A stretch of DNA of 64,000 nucleotides from CAYWNA01 sp964459305 (GTDB taxonomy: Bacteria > Planctomycetota > Planctomycetia > Pirellulales > Pirellulaceae). Numbering within the stretch: position 1 is the stretch's first letter; the number at the start of each line of letters is the position of its first letter. Below, piece after piece: positions 43,395 to 51,048 of the stretch. The stretch covers positions 22,210-86,209 of the forward strand of contig CAYWNA010000022.1 of NCBI GenBank assembly GCA_964459305.1. Reading direction: 5' to 3'. The notes beneath the pieces were generated by a model. That model had not been told where the DNA came from. It saw only the letters and a list, made by a program, of their open reading frames with translations, and did no database searches. The translations under genes and the position numbers were made by a program.

Positions 43395-44003
43395 ATGTAT
43401 CGCGTCTGTGTGGTTCTGATTTCAACGTTGCTTGTTCCGTTTTCCTTGAATCCGGCTGGCTGCTCCGGTGCAGACGAGACGGAGGAGGATCGCACGCCGG
43501 ATGTCGTTTACGTCGGCAGCCCACACGACGTAGTCGCGAAGATGTTGGAATTGGTCAAAGTGACCAAGGACGACGTGTTGTACGACATGGGATGCGGCGA
43601 CGGGCGAATCGTTGTCGCGGCCGCCAAGAAATACGGCTGCCGTGGGATCGGCTTCGACATCAACCCGGTGCGGGTGCGCGAGTCATTGGAGAACGTGCGC
43701 CGAAACGGCGTCGAGGATTTGGTGAAGATCGAGCGGAAGGACATTTTCAAGGTTGATCTCAGCGAGGCCAACGTGATCACGTTGTATCTGCTGCCCTCGA
43801 TGAACGTCCGCCTGATTCCACAACTCGAAAAACTCAAACCGGGATCGCGAATCGTCGCTCACGACTACGACATCGAAGGCATCAAACCCGACAAAACGCT
43901 GACCATGATGTCCAAAGAGGATGCCGTTGAACACTACATCTACCTGTACACCATACCACTGCAGAAGGCGTCCGAAGAGGGCGACGAAGAGTTACTAGAG
44001 TAG
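43395..44003 (+). CDS. exported class I SAM-dependent methyltransferase
   Basis: 202 aa from ATG 43395 with GAAGGAG upstream. A hydrophobic signal (VLISTLLVPFSLNPAGCSGA) precedes the mature part. The methyltransferase core is at ~45-150: DVLYDMGCGDGRIVVAAAKK (motif I), GFDINPVRVRESLENV and IVAHDYDIEGIKPDKTL. It resembles the widespread planctomycete and proteobacterial DUF/methyltransferase of ~200 aa with a signal. SAM is not known to be available outside the cytoplasm, so either the signal is a membrane anchor with the enzyme inside, or the fold is used for something else. Confidence 0.8.
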   Translation: MYRVCVVLISTLLVPFSLNPAGCSGADETEEDRTPDVVYVGSPHDVVAKMLELVKVTKDDVLYDMGCGDGRIVVAAAKKYGCRGIGFDINPVRVRESLENVRRNGVEDLVKIERKDIFKVDLSEANVITLYLLPSMNVRLIPQLEKLKPGSRIVAHDYDIEGIKPDKTLTMMSKEDAVEHYIYLYTIPLQKASEEGDEELLE

Positions 44004-44318
44004 TTGTGGGTGTACGCGAAACTGAACGATCCGTTCCCCACAGGCCGCAACCTGTCTCTCCCTTTCCGCTCAATTCGCTGAAGAAATACTTGTCGAACGA
44101 TCTCACGCACTTGTGACCTTGATACCGCTCACTTCATGGGAGGCCGATCATGGTACAGACTCTTCTACGCCGAGGTCACGGCGTTGTTGTTACCTCGATG
44201 CTGCTGCTCGGGGCGTGGAGCGCGCCGAGTGGAAACTCTAATGCCTGACGAGGTGTTTCGAGGCGTTGAGCGACTTCGACTCGGCACTGCCAGAATTGCT
44301 TTCACAGGGAGAATCGCT

Positions 44319-46124
44319 TTGAATAGGCTACTTGCTGCCCCACATTTGCTTGTGAGCACTCTTTTTATCCTGGCTTCGTCCGCACCCGCGGCCGAAATCA
44401 ATGGCTCGGTCTCGAAGGTCGAAGGTCAAACGATCACAATCCGTTCAACATCCGACATGTTGCCAGTCGCGGGAGACAAACTTGTCGTCTCTGCCGAAAT
44501 CCCCGGTGTTGGCAAGGCGCGGGTTGGCTCCGCAACGATTAGTAGTGTCGACGGCGATGTTATCCGGGCGACGATCGACGAAGCGACCGGGACGGTCAAA
44601 CCGGGGCAAATCGCGACCATTCAATCGCCCAATCCGGTACGGCGCGCTGGCGTCACAATTCCTGCCCTCATCGGGCAATCAGCAGCAAATGCCAAATCGG
44701 TAGTGGAAAAGGCAGGACTAGTGGCCACTTTTCAAGTGGGCGTCGCGCCGCCGGCGAATGTCCAGCCACACACGGTTTACGTCCAGGAGCCGAAACCCGG
44801 AACGAAAGCCGCGAAAGGAAGCACGGTCTTACTGACGCTGTACGGCAAACAAGGTGATGCGGACGAAGTTATGGCGGGTCTTCAACGCTGGGGTGAAGTC
44901 GTCGACCCGGACGGCGACTGCACCATTCGAGAAGAAAACGGCAAACTCATCGTTGACCTGCCCGCGGGTACTCACGACATCTTCTTCGGCAAAGGGTGTA
45001 ACGCCCCGCGCGTGATGCAGGAGGTCGATGGAGACTTTGTGGTTCAGGTCAGGGTAACGGCTGACTGGGGCACGGATGTGCCGCCTTCGACAGACTATTA
45101 TCACGGTGTGGGGTTGCTGGTTTGGGATTCCCAGCAGCACTACCTGCGTATGGAACGCAACTTGTTTCACTCCACCAGGGTCGGCAAGACGATTCGCTAT
45201 ATCACTCCCTTGTATGATAGAGATGAGAAACGCGTAAATGGCTGGAAATCGTCGCGAATGGAGTTCTTCCGCGGGCGATCAACGTGGCTGCGGATCGAAC
45301 GATCCGGTAAACGGTTTGCGACTTCGATCAGTCACGATGGCAATCAATGGACGACAACGGCCGTGCTGACGACGGAGTTTCCAGACAAGATCCAGGTCGG
45401 CGTCCATACCATCAGCGTCTCCCCTGGCGAATTCGCGGCCGAGTTCACGGACTTCACCCTAACCCGCGGACAGCCGGCACCGATCGCCATAGCTTCGTCG
45501 ATCCCAATCGAAGGCTGGGGAGAGATCATCGATCCCGATGACGATTTCACGGTTTCGGCAGCGCCCGACCGGCTTGCCGTTACCGCGCCCGCAGGTCTGT
45601 ACGACCTCTGGTACGAAGAAAAGGACCCGGCAAAGCGATTCAACGGCTTGCGTGTGCTGCGGGAGGTTGAAGGCGATTTCGTGGCGCACGTCCGAGTGAA
45701 TTCCGACTGGCAACTCGGCGAAGCGCTCCCCAACGGAAGGAACGCCATGGCGGCGGGGTTATCGGTTTGGGACTCGCAGCAGCATTACTTGCGGCACGAG
45801 CGGGACGTTTTCATATCGCGAAACCAGCCTGGCAGGCTCTACTCCTACGTGACACCTGTCTATGACCGGAACCAAACGCGACTGAGCGAGTGGAAAGCTG
45901 TGGTGCCAGGTTTCTTCAAAGACCCCCGATCCACCTGGCTGATGCTCCAAAGGACCGGGCAGAAGATCCACGCGTGGATCAGCCACGATGGGAAACAGTG
46001 GACGCACACGGGCACGCAGACCTCCCACTTCCCCGACAAGGTCCAGGTTGGCATTCACGTGATCAACGCTACCGAACGCCAACCCGGCATCTCGTTCGAG
46101 GAGTTCAGGGTCAAGAAAGGCTGA
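44319..46124 (+). CDS. secreted PASTA and DUF1349-like domain protein
   Basis: 601 aa from TTG 44319, which has AGGGAGA 9 bases upstream and gives the signal LVSTLFILASSAPAAE. ATG 44241 or 44136 would put about 26 or 61 unlikely residues first. After a short beta domain there is a PASTA repeat (GVTIPALIGQSAANAKSVVE through GSTVLLTLYG). Then come two concanavalin-like DUF1349 domains of ~190 aa, similar to each other (GLLVWDSQQHYLRMER and GLSVWDSQQHYLRHER; FPDKIQVGVH and FPDKVQVGIH). It probably binds glycans or peptidoglycan at the surface. The pairing of PASTA and DUF1349 is uncommon. Confidence 0.75.
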   Translation: MNRLLAAPHLLVSTLFILASSAPAAEINGSVSKVEGQTITIRSTSDMLPVAGDKLVVSAEIPGVGKARVGSATISSVDGDVIRATIDEATGTVKPGQIATIQSPNPVRRAGVTIPALIGQSAANAKSVVEKAGLVATFQVGVAPPANVQPHTVYVQEPKPGTKAAKGSTVLLTLYGKQGDADEVMAGLQRWGEVVDPDGDCTIREENGKLIVDLPAGTHDIFFGKGCNAPRVMQEVDGDFVVQVRVTADWGTDVPPSTDYYHGVGLLVWDSQQHYLRMERNLFHSTRVGKTIRYITPLYDRDEKRVNGWKSSRMEFFRGRSTWLRIERSGKRFATSISHDGNQWTTTAVLTTEFPDKIQVGVHTISVSPGEFAAEFTDFTLTRGQPAPIAIASSIPIEGWGEIIDPDDDFTVSAAPDRLAVTAPAGLYDLWYEEKDPAKRFNGLRVLREVEGDFVAHVRVNSDWQLGEALPNGRNAMAAGLSVWDSQQHYLRHERDVFISRNQPGRLYSYVTPVYDRNQTRLSEWKAVVPGFFKDPRSTWLMLQRTGQKIHAWISHDGKQWTHTGTQTSHFPDKVQVGIHVINATERQPGISFEEFRVKKG

Positions 46125-46276
46125 TCAACGATTCCACGGCGTTTCACAAGAATACACCAATTCCATCCGACTCGTATGTGGCGCGATAGCTGACCCACGG
46201 GTTGCGTGACGGTGGCCGGCTTTCCATAATCCAGAAACTACGATGGTCTTTTCTCTCAGGAAGGAGCCTGTCGCCC

Positions 46277-49200
46277 ATGTTCTACGCGGATTTGCATCTC
46301 CACTCGAAGTACTCGCGGGCCACGAGTCGCGAATCAGATCTGGAACACATGGCCATCTGGGCGCGTAAGAAAGGTGTCGCCGTCTTGGGCACTGGCGACT
46401 TCACGCATCCCCAGTGGTTCGACGAAATCAGAGAGAAACTCGTGCCCGCGGAGCCCGGACTCTTCCGGTTGCGCGACGATCTGCAGCGCGAAGTCGAACG
46501 GCAAATGGTGGATGCCTCGGCCGAGGCTACGCGGTTCATGCTGCAGGTGGAAATCTCGACGATCTACAAGAGGGCGGATCGCACTCGAAAAGTGCACCAC
46601 GTGATCTACGTTCCTGGCCTGAGAGAAGCGGAACGGTTAATTGAAAAGCTGTCAAAGATAGGCAATCTCAAGTCGGACGGACGGCCGATCCTCGGCTTGG
46701 ATTCGCGCGATTTGCTTGAGATTACGTTGGAATGCGGCGAAGGCTGCTACTTGATCCCGGCGCACATTTGGACGCCGTGGTTCGCGGTGCTGGGCTCGAA
46801 GTCGGGTTTTGATTCTGTCGAGGATTGCTATGCCGATTTGAGCTCCAATGTTTTCGCTCTAGAGACCGGCTTGTCGTCTGACCCCGCCATGAATTGGCGT
46901 TTGTCAAAGCTGGACCGCTACTCGTTGGTCTCCAATTCCGACGCCCACTCGCCGCCGAAGATCGGTCGCGAAGCATGTGTGTTTGAGACCGAAATCGACT
47001 ACTTCGCCATGCGGCGGGCGCTCCAAACCGGCAACGGCTACGCCGGAACCGTCGAGTTCTTCCCGGAGGAAGGGAAATACCATCTGGACGGTCACCGCAA
47101 ATGCGGCGTACGGCTATCCCCTTCCGAGACGCGCCAATGTGAAGGGCTCTGCCCGGTCTGCGGGAAAAAACTGACTGTCGGCGTTATGAACCGTGTGGAT
47201 GAGTTGGCAGATCGCCCCGACGGATTCGAGCCGGAAGGCCGAGAGCGGTTTCGCAGCCTTGTGCCGTTATGTGAGGTAATCTCAGAGATCCGCGGTGTGG
47301 GCGAAAAGAGCAAGAGGGTCCAAAAAGCGTACGAGGAGTTGATCTCACGAGTCGGTTCGGAACTATACATCCTGGAGCAGGCCCCGATCGAAGATATCCG
47401 CAATGCCGGGGCCCCGGTGCTCGCCGAAGCCATCCAGCGGATGCGCGAAGGTCGAGTGATCCGCGACGCGGGCTACGATGGCGAATACGGAACGATCCAT
47501 TTGTTCAAGAAAGACGAGCTGACGCGCGGCGCCCACGTGTCGCTGCTGTTCGACATGCCCGAAGCGACGGAGTCAAAGCCGTTGCTCGCACCAATTGATC
47601 ACGATCAATCTTCGGAGAGCGAACGCCGGACGAAAACGATCGGCAAGGCCGAAAACGAGAAGCAGTCGCCGTCTTCTTCCAGCGCGGCTGAGTTGCAGCC
47701 GGAGGTTCGTAGTACCGGCTTCAGCCGGAATGCGCCGGCTAAAGCCGGTACTATGAACATTTTGGACAATCTGGACCTCCATCAGCGTTCTGCGGCCGAG
47801 ATCGTCCGCGGTCCGCTGCTGATTATGGCCGGCCCCGGCACGGGCAAGACGCGCACGCTGACTCATCGAATTGCCCACTTGATTGCGGACGACGGCGTCT
47901 CACCCGAGCAGTGTCTCGCCATCACCTTCACGCGTCGTGCAGCCGGCGAAATGGCGGAGCGCCTGGCCGGCTTGCTGCCGGACGAGGCGAATCGCGTTCC
48001 GGTCGTGACTTTCCACGCGCTCGGATTGATGATTCTGCGAGAAAACGCGCCGCGTCTGGGTTTGACGTCTTCGTTTCGCGTAGCGGGCGACGCCGAGCGA
48101 ATCCGGTTACTGGTCGAGCGACTGGAAATGTCCGAGCGGCAGGCGAAACGCGCACTTGGGCAAATCTCACGAACGAAACGCGAGCGTGCCGCGGCTGATT
48201 CAGCCACGGACGACGGCCAAATACTCCAGCAGTATCAGCGAATCCTGCGAGACGAACACCTCGTGGACTTCGACGATCTGATCGTGTTGCCGGTCGAACT
48301 GCTGGACTCCAGTTCCGAATTGGCGGCGCAATACCGCGACCGGTGGCGGTGGATTTCGGTGGACGAGTATCAGGACATCGATGACAATCAGTACCGTCTG
48401 GTCCGGCAACTCGTTCTGACAGACGGGAACATCTGCGCCATCGGCGATCCGGACCAGTCGATCTACGGTTTCCGCGGATCAAATCCTCATGTGTTTCTTC
48501 GGTTTGCCGACGATTTTCCAGCGGCCCGCACAGTTCACCTGACGACCAACTACCGGTCGTCGCAAACCATCGTGGATGCCGCGACCCAGGCCATCGCGCC
48601 GTCCAGTCTGGTAGATGATCGAGCGCTGCAGGCAATTTCAGAGGTCACGCAACGGATTCAGATACAAACTTGTCCCACCGAGCGGGCGGAAGCCGAGTTC
48701 GTCGTCCACACGATCGAACGGCTCATCGGCGGTTCGACGTTTTTCTCGATGGACAGCGGACGAGTGGAAACGCACGAGGGTGAATCACTCTCGTTTGCCG
48801 ACGTTGCGGTCCTCTACCGCACCGGCGCCCAGGCCGAAGCGCTGGTCGAGGCGTTCGCACGTTCCGGCATTCCTTTCCAAAAGAAATCCCACTCGAATTT
48901 GGACGATGAACCCGCGGTGCGGGCGATGATCGCGCACATGAAGGAAGCGATGCGACGATCCGGCGGCCGGAACCGAGGGGAAACCGTGGCCGATCTTCTC
49001 AAACAAGCTGCCGATGCCGTTTGGGACGAGCATTCCGAGGCAGCCGATTTTCTTAGCCAGTTGCATCCTCTGGCCGAACGCTGTGGTAACGATCCGGGGC
49101 TGTTCTTGACGGAACTGGCAATGGGCGTGGAAGCAGACCTGTGGGACCCGCGAGCGGACAGAGTGTCTTTATTGACGCTGCACGCTTCAAAAGGCTTGGA

Positions 49201-49495
49201 GTTCCCCGTGGTCTTCCTCGCAGGCTGCGAAGACGGGCTGCTTCCGTTGCGTTGGGGCGATTCCGACGACACGGATATGGCCGAAGAACGGCGATTGTTC
49301 TTCGTCGGCATGACCCGGGCCAAAGGGTGGCTATTCCTATCTCACGCAAGAAAACGGCGATGGCGTGGCAAAGTGCGAGAGCTGCCGCCCTCGCCATTCC
49401 TTCAACAGATCCAAGAAGAACTGCTCGAACGCGGTCAACGGACGTCTCGACGCAAGCCGAAGCAATCGCAGGACAACCAGCTACAGCTCTTCTGA
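46277..49495 (+). CDS. endonuclease Q fused to UvrD/Rep-like helicase
   Basis: 1072 aa from ATG 46277 (AGGAAGGAG upstream). Residues 1-430 match EndoQ: MFYADLHLHSKYSRATS (PHP metal motif), GTGDFTHPQWF, and the zinc-finger CEGLCPVCGKKLTVG. EndoQ cuts DNA 5' of deaminated bases or AP sites. Residues ~496-1060 form a superfamily 1A helicase: AGPGTGKTRTLT (Walker A), VDEYQDIDDNQ, GDPDQSIYGFRGSN, VTLLTLHASKGLEFP-like motif, ending in the common QLQLF. The two parts are joined by a ~65-residue linker, of which residues 477-494 are encoded by a palindromic repeat. A joint role in excision repair of deaminated DNA is likely. Confidence 0.9.
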   Translation: MFYADLHLHSKYSRATSRESDLEHMAIWARKKGVAVLGTGDFTHPQWFDEIREKLVPAEPGLFRLRDDLQREVERQMVDASAEATRFMLQVEISTIYKRADRTRKVHHVIYVPGLREAERLIEKLSKIGNLKSDGRPILGLDSRDLLEITLECGEGCYLIPAHIWTPWFAVLGSKSGFDSVEDCYADLSSNVFALETGLSSDPAMNWRLSKLDRYSLVSNSDAHSPPKIGREACVFETEIDYFAMRRALQTGNGYAGTVEFFPEEGKYHLDGHRKCGVRLSPSETRQCEGLCPVCGKKLTVGVMNRVDELADRPDGFEPEGRERFRSLVPLCEVISEIRGVGEKSKRVQKAYEELISRVGSELYILEQAPIEDIRNAGAPVLAEAIQRMREGRVIRDAGYDGEYGTIHLFKKDELTRGAHVSLLFDMPEATESKPLLAPIDHDQSSESERRTKTIGKAENEKQSPSSSSAAELQPEVRSTGFSRNAPAKAGTMNILDNLDLHQRSAAEIVRGPLLIMAGPGTGKTRTLTHRIAHLIADDGVSPEQCLAITFTRRAAGEMAERLAGLLPDEANRVPVVTFHALGLMILRENAPRLGLTSSFRVAGDAERIRLLVERLEMSERQAKRALGQISRTKRERAAADSATDDGQILQQYQRILRDEHLVDFDDLIVLPVELLDSSSELAAQYRDRWRWISVDEYQDIDDNQYRLVRQLVLTDGNICAIGDPDQSIYGFRGSNPHVFLRFADDFPAARTVHLTTNYRSSQTIVDAATQAIAPSSLVDDRALQAISEVTQRIQIQTCPTERAEAEFVVHTIERLIGGSTFFSMDSGRVETHEGESLSFADVAVLYRTGAQAEALVEAFARSGIPFQKKSHSNLDDEPAVRAMIAHMKEAMRRSGGRNRGETVADLLKQAADAVWDEHSEAADFLSQLHPLAERCGNDPGLFLTELAMGVEADLWDPRADRVSLLTLHASKGLEFPVVFLAGCEDGLLPLRWGDSDDTDMAEERRLFFVGMTRAKGWLFLSHARKRRWRGKVRELPPSPFLQQIQEELLERGQRTSRRKPKQSQDNQLQLF
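47705..47758. repeat. palindrome (family B) inside the EndoQ-UvrD coding sequence
   Basis: Arms 47705-47728 and 47735-47758 differ at two of 24 positions. The core GTTCGTAGTACCG is shared with the copy at 59271-59351. The element lies in frame in the linker. The right arm ends in ATGAAC, just ahead of the helicase part. Confidence 0.9.
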
Positions 49496-49496
49496 C

Positions 49497-49790
49497 GGCG
49501 ATCGCGCATTCTGCTCGTTGATGCAGTTTGCCCTGTTGTTGCAGCGGGGCGTGCAAGGTTTGATGCGCATCCATCAGCGGCAAATCGTCGACTTCACGCC
49601 TCATCGACCGCACGTGGTTCCCGGCTGAGGCAAAAACGACCGCAAGAAAGGGTTGCCCCGTTCCCGATGGCTGAAGCAATTGGGCGCGACCGACCAAATC
49701 GTCCAGTGGCACAAGCCGACCGAATGCCCCACCTGGTTCGACCCGAAGCAGTACCCCCTCATGACTCAGCCCCGCGATGTACTGCGCAAA
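49497..49790 (+). pseudogene. IS4-family transposase fragment
   Basis: One frame with a TGA at 49626-49628 reads GDRAFCSLMQFALLLQRGVQ, LMRIHQRQIVDFTPHRPHVV, then KGLPRSRWLKQLGATDQIVQ and WHKPTECPTWFDPKQYPL. This is the middle of an IS4-type (DDE) transposase. Both ends are missing. It begins directly behind the stop of the EndoQ-UvrD gene. Confidence 0.75.
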
Positions 49791-49832
49791 GAGTTGCTAT
49801 CGTGGCACTTACACACTAAGTTGATGCCATTC

Positions 49833-49881
49833 GGGTCAGGTCCCTTTTCCGCGGATTAACTTCACAAAAGGGACCTGACCC
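49833..49881. terminator. palindrome (family E), likely terminator of the CpaF gene
   Basis: GGGTCAGGTCCCTTTT (49833-49848) and AAAAGGGACCTGACCC (49866-49881) are perfect complements with a 17-base loop. It sits 4 bases after the CpaF stop. It could terminate from both sides. Confidence 0.8.
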
Positions 49882-49885
49882 TTTG

Positions 49886-51004
49886 CTACTTCAGGGGCGT
49901 CCAGAGACACCTGCTATGTTCGATGTGATCGTCCATTCCATGCTGGTAAGGCTCTTCGGCAAACGTTGGCAGTTGTCCCGTGGGCTCGAGGCTGCTTATC
50001 AACGTTCCGTCATGCGTTTTGCCGCTCATGCAAATTTCGAACAGATCCCGCGATTGGTACTGGTCGTTTTCACTGAGGCCCAGTATCTCCGTGATGCGTG
50101 AAATCCTCCGGGAACCGTCCTCGGAGAATCGACTGAGCTGGACAACCATATGGATGGCCGACGCAACCTGGGCGCGAGCCACATAGACGGGAATATCCAC
50201 GTCAGACATCAGCGACAGCGTTTCCAATCTCACAAGGGCATCGCGTGCCGAGTTCGCGTGCACGGTCGAGAGACTGCCGGAGTGCCCACTGAGCATCGAT
50301 TGCACCATGTCCAACGCCTCGCCGCCGCGAACCTCGCCGACGACAATCCGGTCTGGACGCATGCGAAGCGACGCTCGAAACAGTTCCCGAATGCTCAATC
50401 CGCCTCGAGCGAATTGATCCGGGTGTTGCACTTCCAGATAGAGGCAATGCCGCTGTCTCAACTTCAACTCCGAAGTGTCCTCGATAACAATGATTCGCTC
50501 GACTTCGGGAATTGCCGTCGAAACCGCACCCAGCAGCGATGTCTTTCCCGTCCCCGTGCCCCCGGAAATCAAAACGTTCTTCTTCAGCCGCACACAGATT
50601 TCAAGAAACTCACGCGATTGCTGCGATAAGGTGTTGAACGAAATCAGGTCGTCCAGCGTCAGACCGCCTTGCACAAACCGACGAATGGTCAAGCATGTGC
50701 CCTGCCGGCTTGCCGGCGGGATAACCGCGTTGACCCGCGAACCGTCGGGCAGTCGCGCGTCGAGCACCGGATTCTCGGCGTTGATATCCCGGCCGACCCA
50801 CTGGGCGACGTTGTGAATCGCCGAAAGCAGTGCGTCTTCGCTTTCGAACTGTGCCTCGGTCTCTTCGAGGCGTCCTTTGCGTTCGATGTAGATCTTGTCA
50901 AAGCGGTTGACCATGATCTCCGAAACGGTTTCGTCCTCCAAGAACTGGCCGATCGGACTCAGGAAGTACCCAACGCTCGCTTCGAAGATGGCCTCACGCG
51001 ACAT
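49886..51004 (-). CDS. cpaF: CpaF/TadA-family secretion ATPase
   Basis: 372 aa from ATG 51004, which has AGGAGT upstream; the frame opens at 51160. Walker A GGTGTGKTSLLGAVS, Asp box and RPDRIVVGEVRGGEALDMVQ (Walker B), then the His-rich LSTVHANSARDALVRLE. These ATPases drive Tad/Flp pili or type II/IV-like secretion as a hexamer at the inner membrane. No tadB, tadC, secretin or prepilin gene is adjacent, so it must work with partners elsewhere. The next gene (GYF_2/TPR protein) ends 45 bases upstream in the same direction. Confidence 0.9.
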   Translation of the reverse strand: MSREAIFEASVGYFLSPIGQFLEDETVSEIMVNRFDKIYIERKGRLEETEAQFESEDALLSAIHNVAQWVGRDINAENPVLDARLPDGSRVNAVIPPASRQGTCLTIRRFVQGGLTLDDLISFNTLSQQSREFLEICVRLKKNVLISGGTGTGKTSLLGAVSTAIPEVERIIVIEDTSELKLRQRHCLYLEVQHPDQFARGGLSIRELFRASLRMRPDRIVVGEVRGGEALDMVQSMLSGHSGSLSTVHANSARDALVRLETLSLMSDVDIPVYVARAQVASAIHMVVQLSRFSEDGSRRISRITEILGLSENDQYQSRDLFEICMSGKTHDGTLISSLEPTGQLPTFAEEPYQHGMDDHIEHSRCLWTPLK

Positions 51005-51048
51005 CGGCAACAAAACTCCTAGTAGAATCAACCTGCCACGGCCCGGTG

